Assembly (NCBI RefSeq): GCF_037911135.1
Contig: NZ_JBBLYU010000001.1
Span: 124,001 to 188,000, forward strand
From: Phaeobacter sp. A36a-5a
Lineage (GTDB): Bacteria; Pseudomonadota; Alphaproteobacteria; Rhodobacterales; Rhodobacteraceae
Length of the DNA stretch: 64,000 nt
Reading direction: 5' to 3'
Part shown: positions 7,793 through 18,718 of the stretch, one piece after another
Numbering within the stretch: position 1 is the stretch's first letter
Layout: each line of letters starts with the position of its first letter
Translations under genes and position numbers: made by a program
Notes under the pieces: generated by a model
What the model was told of the DNA's origin: nothing
Database searches by the model: none
What the model saw: only the letters and a program-made list of their open reading frames with translations

Positions 7793-9346
7793 CTACAGAT
7801 CCATCAACAACCGGCGGGGATCTTCCAGCGCTTCCTTGACGCGCACGAGGAAGGTCACGGCACCTTTGCCGTCGACGATGCGGTGGTCGTAGGATAGCGC
7901 CAGATACATCATCGGGCGGATTTCCACCTTGCCGTTGATCGCCATCGGGCGGTCCTGGATCTTGTGCATGCCAAGGATACCGGACTGCGGTGGGTTCAGG
8001 ATCGGCGAGGACATCAGCGAGCCATAGACACCACCGTTGGAGATGGTGAAGGTGCCGCCCTGCATTTCTGCCATCGACAGCTTGCCGTCGCGGGCGCGCG
8101 CGCCTTTTTCGGCTATCGCTTTTTCGATGTCAGCAAAGGACATTGCATCGGCGTCGCGGATGACCGGAACCACCAGTCCCGTGGGCGTGCCTGCGGCGAT
8201 GCCCATGTGCACAAAGTTCTTGTAGACGATGTCGGTGCCGTCGATCTCGGCATTGACCTCGGGCACTTCCTTGAGCGCGTGGCAGCAGGCCTTGGTGAAG
8301 AAGGACATGAAGCCCAGTTTCACACCGTGCTTCTTCAGGAACAGATCCTTGTACTCGTTACGCAGGGCCATCACCTCGGTCATGTCGACCTCGTTGTAGG
8401 TGGTGAGCATGGCCGCGGTGTTCTGGCTGTCCTTCAGACGCTTGGCGATGGTCTGGCGCAGGCGGGTCATTTTCACCCGTTCTTCGCGCGCGGCGTCGTC
8501 GGCTGCCACAGGTGCGCGCACCGGAGCGGCAGCTGCGGGCGCCGAGGCAGTAGCCGCCGGTGCCGCTGCGGCCGCAGCCACAGCGCGGGCGACATCGTCC
8601 TTCATGATGCGGCCATCGCGACCGGTGCCCTGGACCTGATCTGCGGACAGACCGGCCTCGGCCATGGCTTTCTCTGCGGAGGGCGCATTGGCGACATCCT
8701 TTGCGGGACCGCCCTGACCTGCAGGAGGTGTGGTGTATTGCGCACCACCGGCGGTTTCTGCCTTTGTCGGCTCGGGGGTGACGGCGCCGGCGTCGCCACC
8801 GGAGATCACACCAAGTTTGGCCGTTGCATCCACAGTGCTGCCTTCTGCGGCGGTGATTTCGGTCAGAACGCCGGAGACCGGCGCGGGCACTTCGACCGAG
8901 ACCTTGTCGGTTTCCAGCTCACAGAGCATTTCATCCTGCGCGACGGTATCGCCGACCTTCTTGAACCAGGTCGAGACGGTGGCTTCGCTGACCGATTCAC
9001 CGAGAGTGGGGACCATCACATCGGTGCTGGCCCCCGCCTTGTCACCGGTGTCAGCGGCTGGCGTGGTATCGCTCTTGGGCGCACCCGAGGTTGCGGCGCC
9101 GGAGGACGCACCTTCGGAGATGGTGGCCAGAAGGGCGTCGACCCCTACGGTCTCGCCTTCGGCGGCGACGATTTCACCCAGGGTGCCTGCGGCAGGGGCG
9201 GGGACTTCGACGGTGACCTTGTCAGTCTCCAGCTCACAGAGCATTTCATCAGCCGCTACGGCATCACCGGGTTTCTTGAACCAGGTGGCAACGGTGGCTT
9301 CGGTCACGGATTCGCCCAGGGTGGGCACGCGAACTTCGGTGGTCAT
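7793..9346 (-). CDS. sucB: Dihydrolipoamide succinyltransferase (E2 of 2-oxoglutarate dehydrogenase), two lipoyl domains
   Basis: A 517-residue E2 core enzyme that transfers succinyl groups from lipoate to CoA. Two nearly identical lipoyl domains are seen: one at 1-80 with the lipoylated Lys43 in ELETDKV, and a second starting near 110 with another ELETDKV, separated by Ala/Pro-rich linkers. A peripheral-subunit-binding domain ([20 protein letters not shown]) lies near 220-255. The catalytic domain ends with SYDHRIVDG, carrying the HxxxDG motif. Most OdhB/SucB proteins have one lipoyl domain, so two is a variation. sucB starts six bases downstream of sucA. Confidence 0.95.
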   Translation of the reverse strand: MTTEVRVPTLGESVTEATVATWFKKPGDAVAADEMLCELETDKVTVEVPAPAAGTLGEIVAAEGETVGVDALLATISEGASSGAATSGAPKSDTTPAADTGDKAGASTDVMVPTLGESVSEATVSTWFKKVGDTVAQDEMLCELETDKVSVEVPAPVSGVLTEITAAEGSTVDATAKLGVISGGDAGAVTPEPTKAETAGGAQYTTPPAGQGGPAKDVANAPSAEKAMAEAGLSADQVQGTGRDGRIMKDDVARAVAAAAAAPAATASAPAAAAPVRAPVAADDAAREERVKMTRLRQTIAKRLKDSQNTAAMLTTYNEVDMTEVMALRNEYKDLFLKKHGVKLGFMSFFTKACCHALKEVPEVNAEIDGTDIVYKNFVHMGIAAGTPTGLVVPVIRDADAMSFADIEKAIAEKGARARDGKLSMAEMQGGTFTISNGGVYGSLMSSPILNPPQSGILGMHKIQDRPMAINGKVEIRPMMYLALSYDHRIVDGKGAVTFLVRVKEALEDPRRLLMDL

Positions 9347-9352
9347 AGGGTG

Positions 9353-12310
9353 TTATCCTTCGATGCTCAGCGCTTCGTTGACGAGCGCAGCTTGTTGGGC
9401 TTTGTGTTCGCTGGCCAGACCCGTCGCGGGTGAGGCCGATGTGGCGCGACCGACATAGATCGGGCGGCTGTTCTTGGCGCCGATACGGGTCAGCACCCAT
9501 TCGATATTCGGCTCGATGAACGTCCAGGCACCCTGGTTCTTGGGCTCTTCCTGGCACCAGACCATCTCGGCGCCCTTAAAGCGCTCCAGCTCTTTTACGA
9601 GGGAGATGGCAGGGAAGGGATAATACTGTTCGATCCGCATCAGGTAGATGTCGTCGATGCCGCGCGCGTCACGTTCTTCCAGCAAGTCATAGTAGACCTT
9701 GCCAGAGCAGAGCACCACGCGCTTGATCTTGTCGTCGGCCACCAGCTTGGTGTCGGAGTTGCCGTGCTGTGCATCATCCCACAGCACCCGGTGGAAGCTT
9801 GAGCCGGTGGTGAACTCCTCGGCCTTGCTGACCGCCAGCTTGTGACGCAGCAGCGATTTCGGCGTCATCATGATCAGCGGCTTGCGGAAGGTGCGGTGCA
9901 GCTGACGACGCAGAATGTGGAAGTAGTTTGCCGGTGTCGTGCAATTCGCCACAATCCAGTTGTCCTGGCCGCACATCTGCAGGAAGCGTTCCAAACGGGC
10001 GGAGGAATGCTCCGGGCCCTGACCTTCGAACCCGTGCGGCAGCAGGCAGACGAGGCCTGACATACGCAGCCATTTGGACTCGCCGGAGGAGATGAACTGG
10101 TCGAACATGATCTGGGCGCCGTTGGCGAAATCGCCGAACTGGGCCTCCCACAGGGTCAGCGCATTGGGTTCCGCCAGCGAGTAGCCATACTCGAACCCGA
10201 GGACAGCATATTCCGACAGGGCGGAATCGATCACCTCATACTGCGACTGGCCGCTGCGGATGTTGTTCAGCGGATAGTAGCGCTCTTCGGTCTCCTGGTT
10301 CACGATGCCGGAATGGCGCTGCGAGAAGGTGCCGCGCGTGGCATCCTGACCGGCGAGGCGGACAGGGTAGCCTTCAGTCAGCAGCGAGCCAAAGGCGAGT
10401 GCCTCACCGGTCGCCCAGTCGATGCCTTCACCGGTCTCGAACATCTTGCCACGGGCTTCAAGGAAACGGCCGATGGTCTTGTGGATCGGGAAGCCCTCCG
10501 GCACGCGTGAAAGTGCGGTGCCGATTTCGTTCAGGGTGTCCGGCTTGATGGCGGTACGGCCGCGCTGATACTTGGCGCCGTGCTTGTCGAGGTGCGACCA
10601 GCGTCCGTCCAGCCAGTCCGCCTTGTTCGGCTTATAGTTCTTTCCGGCTTCGAATTCCTCGTTCAGGCGAGCCTGGAACGAGGCTTTCATATCCTCAATC
10701 TCGCCCTCGGGGATCAGCCCGTCCTTCACCAGACGTTCGGTATAAAGCGACAGCGTGGTCTTGTGGCCCTTGATCTTCTTGTACATCAGAGGGTTGGTGA
10801 ACATGGGCTCGTCGCCCTCGTTGTGACCAAACCGGCGGTAGCAGAAGATATCCAGAACCACGTCCTTGTGGAACTTCTGCCGGAACTCGGTCGCGACCTT
10901 CGCGGCATGGACCACCGCTTCCGGGTCATCGCCGTTGACGTGGAAGATCGGCGCCTCAACCACCAGCGCGTTGTCGGTGGGATACGGCGAGGAGCGAGAG
11001 AAATGCGGTGCGGTGGTAAAGCCGATCTGGTTGTTCACCACGATATGCATGGTGCCACCTGCCTTGTGGCCGCGCAGCCCTGACAGGGCGAAGCATTCCG
11101 CCACGACCCCCTGGCCGGCAAAGGCCGCATCACCGTGCAACAGGATCGGCAGAACCTTGCTGCGATCGTGGTCTTTCAGCTGATCCTGCTTGGCGCGCAC
11201 CTTGCCCAGAACCACCGGGTTTACCGCTTCGAGGTGAGAGGGGTTGGCGGTCAGCGACAGGTGGACGGAATTGCCATCGAATTCACGATCTGACGACGCG
11301 CCAAGATGATATTTCACATCGCCCGATCCATCCACGTCTTCGGGTTTGAAGCTGCCACCCTGAAATTCGTTGAAGATCGCCTTGTAGGGTTTCTGCATCA
11401 CATTGGCGAGCACCGACAGGCGGCCCCGGTGCGGCATCCCGATCACGATGTCTCGGATCCCAAGCGCGCCACCGCGCTTGATGATCTGTTCCATCGCCGG
11501 GATCAGGCTCTCGCCGCCATCAAGGCCAAAGCGTTTGGTGCCCATGTACTTGACGTGCAGGAATTTCTCGAAGCCCTCGGCCTCGACCATTTTGTTTAGG
11601 ATCGCCTTGCGCCCTTCGCGGGTGAAGGTGATTTCCTTGTCGTAGCCCTCAATCCGCTCCTTCAGCCAGCTGGCCTGCTCGGGGTCTGAGATGTGCATGT
11701 ACTGCAGGGCAAAGGTGCCGCAGTAAGTGCGTTTCACGATGTTCACGATCTGGCGCATCGAGGCGACCTGAAGACCCAGAACATTGTCTATGAAAATCGG
11801 GCGATCCATGTCGGCTTCGCTGAAGCCGTAGGTGCGCGGATCCAGCTCGGGGTGCTGGGCGTCCTCGCGCATACCGAGCGGATCAAGATTTGCTGCCAGA
11901 TGGCCGCGGATCCGGTAGGCGCGGATCAGCATCAGTGCGCGGATCGAATCCAGCACGGCGCGCTGGACCTGATCGTCGGTCACTTCGACACCCTTGGCGG
12001 CAGCCTTGTCCTTGATCTTCTTGCCGGCGCTCTTGCTCTCTTCCGGGGCGGGCCATTCGCCGGTCAGCGCGGCCGTCAGGTCGTCATTGGGAGCAGGCGG
12101 CCAGTCGGAGCGCGCCCAAGAGGGGCCTGCGGCCTCGGCCTTCACGTCGAGCTCTGCGTCCCCCATCTGCCGGAAAAACTCCGCCCAGGCGGCATCCACC
12201 GCGTTGGGGTCATTGGCATATTGGGCATAGAGCTGCTCCAGATACTCCGCGTTGTGCCCCTGCATGAAGGAGGAGGCATGGAAGAGATCGTTAGGGCTCT
12301 GGTCGGTCAT
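9353..12310 (-). CDS. sucA: 2-oxoglutarate dehydrogenase E1 component
   Basis: A 985-residue thiamine-diphosphate-dependent decarboxylase that starts the conversion of 2-oxoglutarate to succinyl-CoA. The N-terminus has the E1o motif around YLEQLYAQYANDP, followed by the region with GMPHRGRLSVLANV, the active-site block HGDAAFAGQGVVAEC and the diphosphate site NGDDPEAV. The C-terminal pyrimidine-binding half has FEGQGPEHSSARLERFLQ. The length is usual for alphaproteobacterial SucA. It is followed by sucB and separated from upstream sucD by 265 bp with hairpins. Confidence 0.97.
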   Translation of the reverse strand: MTDQSPNDLFHASSFMQGHNAEYLEQLYAQYANDPNAVDAAWAEFFRQMGDAELDVKAEAAGPSWARSDWPPAPNDDLTAALTGEWPAPEESKSAGKKIKDKAAAKGVEVTDDQVQRAVLDSIRALMLIRAYRIRGHLAANLDPLGMREDAQHPELDPRTYGFSEADMDRPIFIDNVLGLQVASMRQIVNIVKRTYCGTFALQYMHISDPEQASWLKERIEGYDKEITFTREGRKAILNKMVEAEGFEKFLHVKYMGTKRFGLDGGESLIPAMEQIIKRGGALGIRDIVIGMPHRGRLSVLANVMQKPYKAIFNEFQGGSFKPEDVDGSGDVKYHLGASSDREFDGNSVHLSLTANPSHLEAVNPVVLGKVRAKQDQLKDHDRSKVLPILLHGDAAFAGQGVVAECFALSGLRGHKAGGTMHIVVNNQIGFTTAPHFSRSSPYPTDNALVVEAPIFHVNGDDPEAVVHAAKVATEFRQKFHKDVVLDIFCYRRFGHNEGDEPMFTNPLMYKKIKGHKTTLSLYTERLVKDGLIPEGEIEDMKASFQARLNEEFEAGKNYKPNKADWLDGRWSHLDKHGAKYQRGRTAIKPDTLNEIGTALSRVPEGFPIHKTIGRFLEARGKMFETGEGIDWATGEALAFGSLLTEGYPVRLAGQDATRGTFSQRHSGIVNQETEERYYPLNNIRSGQSQYEVIDSALSEYAVLGFEYGYSLAEPNALTLWEAQFGDFANGAQIMFDQFISSGESKWLRMSGLVCLLPHGFEGQGPEHSSARLERFLQMCGQDNWIVANCTTPANYFHILRRQLHRTFRKPLIMMTPKSLLRHKLAVSKAEEFTTGSSFHRVLWDDAQHGNSDTKLVADDKIKRVVLCSGKVYYDLLEERDARGIDDIYLMRIEQYYPFPAISLVKELERFKGAEMVWCQEEPKNQGAWTFIEPNIEWVLTRIGAKNSRPIYVGRATSASPATGLASEHKAQQAALVNEALSIEG

Positions 12311-12484
12311 GAGAGTACCTCTTGCGGGTTGGGACCGGTTTTGGTGCGACCTTGGGTCAATGCGTTGCAGCCTGATCAGAAGGCGTTTCAGAAGAGTAAA
12401 ACGCCCTCGGAATCCTGCAGCAGATAAGAACGGCCTCTGGAGGTAACAATCTTATCTGCAAAAGGATCCCTGAAACGGGAAGAC

Positions 12485-12539
12485 GAGCGGCCCGGACAGC
12501 CGCTCGGTTCCCGGACAGACAGGGTGTGCCCGTCCGGGA
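12485..12539 (-). other. Stem-loops in the 265 bp sucD-sucA gap
   Basis: The gap 12311-12575 has no gene. It holds two inverted repeats: GAGCGGC (12485-12491) with GCCGCTC (12499-12505), and TCCCGGAC (12509-12516) with GTCCGGGA (12532-12539). In the minus-strand transcript they fall soon after the sucD stop. They could be partial terminators or mRNA-stability elements setting the ratio of sucCD to sucAB; neither has a clear T tract. Confidence 0.4.
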
Positions 12540-12575
12540 TTTGGTCCTTGATGCCATATGAGGCAGCCTTCGGCA

Positions 12576-13460
12576 TTATTTGCCGATAGCTTTCAGAACG
12601 GCCTCGCCCAGGGTGGCCGGGCTGTCAGCCACAACGATACCAGCGGATTTCATCGCTTCGATCTTGTCCTCTGCGCCACCTTTGCCGCCTGCGACGATCG
12701 CGCCGGCGTGGCCCATGCGACGGCCCGGAGGGGCGGTACGGCCTGCGATGAAGCCAGCGACCGGCTTCCAACGGCCTTTTTTCTTCTGCTCGGCGATGAA
12801 TTCTGCCGCTTCTTCTTCAGCGGAGCCACCGATCTCACCGATCATGATGATGGATTCGGTTTCCGGATCGTCCAGGAACATATCCAGCACGTCGATGTGC
12901 TCGGTGCCCTTGATCGGGTCGCCGCCGATGCCCACAGCGGTGGACTGGCCGAGACCGATATCGGCGGTCTGCTTAACAGCTTCATAGGTCAGGGTACCCG
13001 AGCGGGACACAACGCCGACCGAGCCACGCTTGTGGATGTGGCCAGGCATGATGCCGATCTTGCAGGCATCTGGAGTGATGACGCCGGGGCAGTTCGGGCC
13101 GATCAGACGCGATTTGCTGTCTTCCAGCGCGCGCTTCACCTTCATCATGTCCAGAACCGGGATGCCCTCGGTGATGCAGACAATCAGCTCCATTTCGGCG
13201 TCGATGGCCTCAAGGATGGAGTCAGCCGCGAAGGGCGGTGGCACGTAGATCACGGAGGCATTCGCCTCGGTGACGTGCTTGGCTTCGTGCACGGAGTTGA
13301 ACACCGGCAGGTTCAGGTGGGTCTGGCCACCTTTGCCCGGTGTCACGCCGCCGACCATCTTGGTGCCATAGGCAATGGCCTGTTCAGAGTGGAATGTGCC
13401 CTGCGAGCCGGTAAAGCCCTGACAGATGACCTTGGTGTTTTCGTCTACGAGGATTGCCAT
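12576..13460 (-). CDS. sucD: Succinyl-CoA synthetase, alpha subunit
   Basis: From the ATG at 13460 ([18 protein letters not shown]) the protein has 294 residues, the family length; an earlier in-frame ATG would add 17 unrelated residues, and GGAGGCC lies just before the chosen start. The subunit binds CoA ([15 protein letters not shown] region) and carries the phosphorylated His in [15 protein letters not shown]. With SucC it makes ATP or GTP from succinyl-CoA. A 94-residue ORF sits between sucC and sucD, which are usually adjacent. Confidence 0.96.
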   Translation of the reverse strand: MAILVDENTKVICQGFTGSQGTFHSEQAIAYGTKMVGGVTPGKGGQTHLNLPVFNSVHEAKHVTEANASVIYVPPPFAADSILEAIDAEMELIVCITEGIPVLDMMKVKRALEDSKSRLIGPNCPGVITPDACKIGIMPGHIHKRGSVGVVSRSGTLTYEAVKQTADIGLGQSTAVGIGGDPIKGTEHIDVLDMFLDDPETESIIMIGEIGGSAEEEAAEFIAEQKKKGRWKPVAGFIAGRTAPPGRRMGHAGAIVAGGKGGAEDKIEAMKSAGIVVADSPATLGEAVLKAIGK

Positions 13461-13461
13461 T

Positions 13462-13746
13462 TTAGGCCTCCTTTTTCGTTTTCCATCCGGCGAGTAGCAG
13501 GACGAATGCAATTGCGGAGAAAGGGATCGCGAGCATCAACGGCGCCAACGCCAGTATTTCTCCCACTTCCCTTTTGGTTTCGTCATTCGGGAAGGCTGTC
13601 TGATTAAGCCAAAGCAGCCCGATCGAAGCTGTCCACAAAACAGCGCTTGCGATGCCGAAGGCAAAGGACTTGCGAGACGAGCGTTGAAAACTCACCGCGC
13701 AAAAGCCAACGGCTACCGCTAACGTTGCTGCGAACAGCTCAACCAT
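13462..13746 (-). CDS. Small membrane protein between sucC and sucD, unknown
   Basis: A 94-residue protein not recognised. It has about three hydrophobic helices ([54 protein letters not shown]) and ends with the basic WKTKKEA. It begins four bases after the sucC stop and ends one base before the sucD start, so it is inserted tightly in the operon and very probably translated; the sucD ribosome binding site lies in its last codons. No function is known. It resembles the 135-residue protein at 7379 only in being small and hydrophobic. Confidence 0.65.
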   Translation of the reverse strand: MVELFAATLAVAVGFCAVSFQRSSRKSFAFGIASAVLWTASIGLLWLNQTAFPNDETKREVGEILALAPLMLAIPFSAIAFVLLLAGWKTKKEA

Positions 13747-13750
13747 TCGA

Positions 13751-14944
13751 TCAGCCCTTAACCGCTTTCACGATCTTCTCGGCGCCGTCGGACAGGTTGT
13801 CAGCTGCGATGACATCAAGACCGGAGTTGTTGATGATGTCTTTGCCGGCTTCCACGTTGGTGCCCTCGAGACGAACAACCAGCGGCACCTTCAGGCCGAC
13901 CTCTTTCACCGCGGCAACCACGCCCTCGGCGATGACGTCGCAGCGCATGATACCGCCAAAGATGTTGACGAGGATGCCTTTGACATTCGGGTCAGAGGTG
14001 ATGATCTTGAACGCCTCGGTCACTTTCTCCTTGGTGGCGCCGCCACCAACATCGAGGAAGTTCGCAGGCTCGGCACCGTAGAGCTTGATGATGTCCATGG
14101 TGGCCATCGCCAGACCCGCACCGTTCACCATGCAGCCGATCTCACCGTCGAGCGCGATGTAGTTCAGATCGTATTTGGAGGCTTCCAGTTCCTTGGGGTC
14201 TTCCTCGGTGGTGTCGCGCAGCTCGGAGATATCGGCGTGGCGGTAAACCGCGTTGCCGTCGAAACCGACCTTGGCGTCCAGGACCTTCAGATCGCCACTG
14301 TCGGAGACGATCAGCGGGTTGATCTCCAGCATTTCCATGTCTTTTTCGACAAATGCCTTGTAGAGCTGGCCCATCAGTTTGACGCATTGCTTGATCTGCT
14401 GGCCCTCAAGACCCAGCGAGAAGGCGATGCGGCGGCCGTGGAAGGGCTGGTAGCCGGTTGCCGGATCAACGGAGAAGGACAGGATCTTCTCGGGGGTGGC
14501 TTCCGCCACTTCCTCGATGTCCATGCCGCCCTCGGTGGAGCAGACAAAGGAAATGCGCGAGGTCTGGCGGTCCACCAGCAGTGCGAGGTAAAGTTCGGTC
14601 TGAATGCCGGAGCCTGCCTCGATGTAGATGCGGTTCACCTGTTTGCCGGCCGGGCCGGTCTGGTGGGTCACAAGCGTGCGGCCCAGCATTTTCTTGGCTT
14701 CGTCAGCGGCTTCTTCGACCGATTTGGTCAGGCGCACGCCGCCTTTTTCGCCCGCGTCGGCTTCCTTGAAGGAGCCTTTGCCGCGGCCACCTGCGTGGAT
14801 CTGAGCTTTAACCACCCAGAGCGGGCCGTCCAGCTCACCAGCTGCGGTTTTGGCATCTTCTGCCTTGAGCACCACACGCCCGTCCGAAACCGGCGCGCCG
14901 TAGCTGCGGAGGAGGGCCTTGGCCTGATATTCGTGGATGTTCAT
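13751..14944 (-). CDS. sucC: Succinyl-CoA synthetase, beta subunit
   Basis: A 397-residue ATP-grasp subunit. It begins [19 protein letters not shown], has the nucleotide-binding segment [14 protein letters not shown], the metal-binding LEINPLIV and the C-terminal ligase domain with [15 protein letters not shown]. It catalyses substrate-level phosphorylation with SucD. It is the first gene of the minus-strand suc block, and its upstream region carries the twin-palindrome operator that also stands before sdhC. Confidence 0.97.
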   Translation of the reverse strand: MNIHEYQAKALLRSYGAPVSDGRVVLKAEDAKTAAGELDGPLWVVKAQIHAGGRGKGSFKEADAGEKGGVRLTKSVEEAADEAKKMLGRTLVTHQTGPAGKQVNRIYIEAGSGIQTELYLALLVDRQTSRISFVCSTEGGMDIEEVAEATPEKILSFSVDPATGYQPFHGRRIAFSLGLEGQQIKQCVKLMGQLYKAFVEKDMEMLEINPLIVSDSGDLKVLDAKVGFDGNAVYRHADISELRDTTEEDPKELEASKYDLNYIALDGEIGCMVNGAGLAMATMDIIKLYGAEPANFLDVGGGATKEKVTEAFKIITSDPNVKGILVNIFGGIMRCDVIAEGVVAAVKEVGLKVPLVVRLEGTNVEAGKDIINNSGLDVIAADNLSDGAEKIVKAVKG

Positions 14945-15301
14945 CTGAAACTGTCCCGTCTGGCTGCAATTGTCTTGTCTAATACGCCGTCATGGCGCCA
15001 ATGTTTAAAGGGTTTTCTCACAGCTGGTAAAGAATTCCCGAAGATTTATCGAATTTGTGATCACAGTTTTCCGGCGTGTGATCACAAATTTACGGAATGT
15101 GAATGCAGTTGATTCGATGGGAGGGGTTTGGATCCTGACCGACCGTAAGATGCCCGGATGCGGCATTCGACCGCCCGGACGCCGCGCGTGTGGCACGAAC
15201 TGGGCATGTGGGGTCGCCGTCTCAGCGGGGCACGGCAGAGATTTCCAACACCCGAGCGCTGAGGCAACGGGCAGTTTCCATGATGCAAAAGGGGGGGCTT
15301 C
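14945..15301. promoter_or_regulatory. sucC upstream region (357 bp, no gene)
   Basis: The region between the divergent sucC and the P-loop protein at 15302 has no convincing gene; the overlapping short ORFs on both strands lack ribosome binding sites and family features. It holds the operator at 15054-15088, an AT-richer stretch from about 15001 to 15110 where promoters for sucC are likely, and nothing recognisable from 15120 to 15290. Confidence 0.6.
15054..15088 (-). promoter_or_regulatory. Twin-palindrome operator of the suc operon
   Basis: Two perfect TGTGATCACA palindromes stand at 15056-15065 and 15077-15086, 21 bp apart centre to centre. Read toward sucC the arrangement is TTTGTGATCAC, three bases, CCGGAA, three bases, TGTGATCACA. 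The proximal palindrome ends 111 bp before the sucC ATG. The same arrangement with the same spacing and orientation precedes sdhC at 22825. A shared regulator of TCA genes is inferred; the spacing suits two dimers on one face of the helix. Confidence 0.75.
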
Positions 15302-15844
15302 ATGACCGAGGGGACAGCGCGGCATGTCATTCTTTCGGGATGTTCAGGGGGTGGAAAATCCACTCTACTGACCGAGTTGGGACGGCGCGGGTTTGCGACC
15401 GTGGCCGAGCCGGGGCGTCGGATCGTCGCCGAGGAACAGCTGGGGAGCGGCGCTGCGCTGCCATGGGTGAATATGGAAGCGTTTTCGCGACGGGCGATGG
15501 ATCTTGCGCGCGAAGATCGCCGCGGCGTTTCTTCTACCCGGGGATGGGTGTTCTTTGACCGGGGGATGGTGGATGCGGCGGTCGCGTTGTCGCATGTCAC
15601 CGGACGGCCTGTTGGCGATATTCTGGCCAAATCCGAACGCTACCACGATCTGGTGGTCCTAACGCCGCCCTGGGCGGAGATCTATTGCCAGGACGCCGAG
15701 CGGCAGCATGGTTTCGGACAGGCTGTTGAGGAGTATGACCGCCTGGTAATGGATTATCGACGGCTCGGCTATCGTGTCGTTGTCCTGCCTAAAACCACTG
15801 TTGCGGCTCGAGCCGATATCGTGCTGCGCCTTCTTGGGATCTAA
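15302..15844 (+). CDS. P-loop ATPase/kinase-like protein (AAA_28 type)
   Basis: A 180-residue single-domain P-loop protein. Walker A is at 12-20 (SGCSGGGKST) and an FFDRG block at about 84 resembles the lid and catalytic aspartate of small kinases. Proteins of this type are annotated AAA_28 or predicted ATPases with a nucleotide-kinase-like fold; no substrate is known. The ATG at 15302 follows a purine-rich AAAGGGGGGGC stretch. It stands alone between the suc and mdh genes, transcribed opposite to both. Confidence 0.7.
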   Translation: MTEGTARHVILSGCSGGGKSTLLTELGRRGFATVAEPGRRIVAEEQLGSGAALPWVNMEAFSRRAMDLAREDRRGVSSTRGWVFFDRGMVDAAVALSHVTGRPVGDILAKSERYHDLVVLTPPWAEIYCQDAERQHGFGQAVEEYDRLVMDYRRLGYRVVVLPKTTVAARADIVLRLLGI

Positions 15845-15893
15845 CTGGGTACGGGAGGGGGCGGCTTCCTGCTGGAGGCCGTGCGGCAAGAAA

Positions 15894-15918
15894 AAGGCCC
15901 GCCAAGATGGCGGGCCTT
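15894..15918. terminator. Bidirectional terminator between the P-loop gene and mdh
   Basis: AAGGCCCGCC (15894-15903) pairs with GGCGGGCCTT (15909-15918) around AAGAT. On the plus strand the stem is followed by CTAAAAT; on the minus strand the A run at 15890-15895 becomes a T run after the stem. It fits a two-way intrinsic terminator for convergent genes. Confidence 0.8.
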
Positions 15919-15947
15919 CTAAAATGACTTGTTTCTTGCCGTCGAAT

Positions 15948-16949
<1,002 letters not shown>

Positions 16950-17073
16950 CTAAGCTCTTCTGTGTCTTGGCGCAAGATCCCTGCGTGGCTACGGCTGATC
17001 TGCCGCAGACTGTTCATTTCGGACGGATCTGTTTAAAAAATCGACATATGAGGCACTTAGAGGGATTTCTCAG

Positions 17074-17829
17074 ATGCCCGAGATCACGGTTATGTTTTTT
17101 CTGGTGGCGGTTCTGGCAGTTACCTTCGCGGGTGTTTCCAAGGCGGGCTTTGGTTCTGGTGCTGCCTTTGCCTCATCCTCGATTCTTGCTCTGATTGTGG
17201 AGCCTGGTGTAGCACTAGCCTTTATGTTGCCGTTGCTGATGCTGATTGATGTGGCATCACTCCGACCGTACTGGGGGCGCTGGCGGATGCGCGAGTCGCT
17301 TTTGCTGATTGTCGGCGGTTTGCCCGGTGTGCTGTTGGGGGCTGTCTTCTACCGATCTGTCGACGCAGATGCCATGCGGATCCTCATCGGTGTCATCTCG
17401 GTGGGGTTTGTGGCTTGGCAGCTGTCGGGGCATCTGCGGGCGCGATTGGCAGAGCCGCGTGAGAACGCTGATGTGACCGGGCTGTTGGCCGGACTGGTTG
17501 CGGGGTTCACCAGCTTTGTAAGCCATGCCGGCGGGCCGCCGGCGGCGGTCTATCTGCTGGGGCGCAAAATGACCAAGACGGAATATCAGGCCTCTACCGT
17601 ATTGGTGTTTGGCGTTCTGAATATGGCGAAGTTCGTGCCCTATGCGATGCTTGGGTTGGTGACCCCGGCATCGTTGACACTTGATCTGATGTTGGCGCCC
17701 TTTGCCTTGCTGGGGGCCTGGATCGGGGTGCGGCTGCACCACCGGGTATCTGAGCCGCTATTTTTTGGACTGACCTATGTTTTGTTGCTGGCCACGGGGA
17801 CCAAGCTGATCTGGGATGGGTTGACCTAA
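17074..17829 (+). CDS. TauE/SafE family sulfite exporter-like permease
   Basis: A 251-residue membrane protein with about seven to eight helices. It begins MPEITVMFFLVAVLAVTFAG and contains SKAGFGSGAAFASS and TSFVSHAGGPPAAVYLL, the paired Gly-rich repeats of the TauE/SafE family. Members export sulfite, sulfoacetate or other organic acid anions; the substrate here is unknown. GAGGG precedes the start. Its neighbours give no clear hint. A second, different TauE-like protein is at 41583. Confidence 0.85.
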   Translation: MPEITVMFFLVAVLAVTFAGVSKAGFGSGAAFASSSILALIVEPGVALAFMLPLLMLIDVASLRPYWGRWRMRESLLLIVGGLPGVLLGAVFYRSVDADAMRILIGVISVGFVAWQLSGHLRARLAEPRENADVTGLLAGLVAGFTSFVSHAGGPPAAVYLLGRKMTKTEYQASTVLVFGVLNMAKFVPYAMLGLVTPASLTLDLMLAPFALLGAWIGVRLHHRVSEPLFFGLTYVLLLATGTKLIWDGLT

Positions 17830-18005
17830 TGATCGACCCCGCCCCAAAGGTTTAAAATGCCGGAGCCAGAGAAATCCAGGTGTCTTTATCCGTGCCCGTA
17901 GTCCCGGTCAGCCAGATTGGCAGAGGGCCGTTTGCTGCTCCCCTCCGCCGCTAGACGAACCGACCAATTGGGCAGGTGGTCCTCTGTCTTCGGGAGGGCC
18001 GTCTG

Positions 18006-18335
18006 TCAGGCGTCACTGTCGACGGCCGGGAGCGCCTCAGCCAGGAACTCAAAGGATTGGCCCGAGGCAACAAGGCATGTCACCCCACCCGGCGTTGTGA
18101 TCGTGATTGTCCAGCTGCCAGTGTCGGCCGAGGCGAATGTTTCCATCACGACACCACGTTGGCCAATCCCAATGCTTTGGCGGCTTTCACCGTAGCGCTC
18201 AGCCAGCCGTTTCACGACCTGATCGCGGGGCGCGCAGTTATTGCTGGTTTGTGCCGCCGCCGGCAGGGCCATAAGACCAAGTGCCGCCAGCGTGGCGCCT
18301 TTGAGAACTGCAACTTCAAACGTCTTCTTCAACAT
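18006..18335 (-). CDS. Small secreted protein, unknown
   Basis: From the ATG at 18335 the product is 109 residues: MLKKTFEVAVLKGATLAALG, then a signal-peptidase site after ALPAAAQ. The mature part holds two Cys (NNCAPRD and GVTCLVASGQSFE) that could form a disulfide and resembles small periplasmic proteins common in Rhodobacteraceae with the pattern CAPRDQVVKRLAERYGESRQ. Function is unknown. An earlier in-frame ATG would put 26 polar residues before the signal peptide, so the later start was taken. Confidence 0.7.
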   Translation of the reverse strand: MLKKTFEVAVLKGATLAALGLMALPAAAQTSNNCAPRDQVVKRLAERYGESRQSIGIGQRGVVMETFASADTGSWTITITTPGGVTCLVASGQSFEFLAEALPAVDSDA

Positions 18336-18718
18336 GGGTTTTACCCTTTCCGGAAGATCCGGCAGCGGGGCGGTCCCTCGGGTCGTGTGATCCGACCCGG
18401 GCGGGTCATGCATCGCGCCGGTATCGCGTCATCGTCTGCGCGGATCTGTTCGCCCGCTCCCGGAAGGGTCATGCCGTTTTGGTTCGGTCCTCATCCGGTC
18501 TGAAAAGTGTTGCAAATAGATGCTGACATCCCATTAACGCAGAGTTCTCCTTGATTTTTCTTTAAAATAATAAATCGTTCCAAGTGTTTAGGTTTTCACG
18601 GTGACTCGTTTCCAACCGGTGTGATGTCGGGAATTCTGCGCTGCGGCGTAATTTCACTTGAAAGCTTCCTTTCACTTGGGTACCCGTTTGCGCAACAAAA
18701 TGTCTCAGGAGGTCGCTC
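18336..18718. other. 383 bp intergenic region before mcl2
   Basis: Divergent promoter region without a gene. CGGGTCG (18379-18385) pairs with CGACCCG (18393-18399) in the leader of the secreted-protein gene. An AT-rich patch at about 18540-18600 probably holds the mcl2 promoter. AGGAGG at about 18708-18713 is the mcl2 ribosome binding site. Confidence 0.5.

Noticed and set aside
7964-9433. 489-codon plus-strand ORF opposite sucB
   Set aside because: Antisense shadow: composition is biased, there is no ribosome binding site, and sucB is fully supported.
15056-15086. TGTGATCACA boxes as CRP or FNR sites
   Set aside because: CRP needs TGTGA-N6-TCACA and FNR TTGAT-N4-ATCAA. Here the half-sites touch without a spacer, so a different regulator is more likely.
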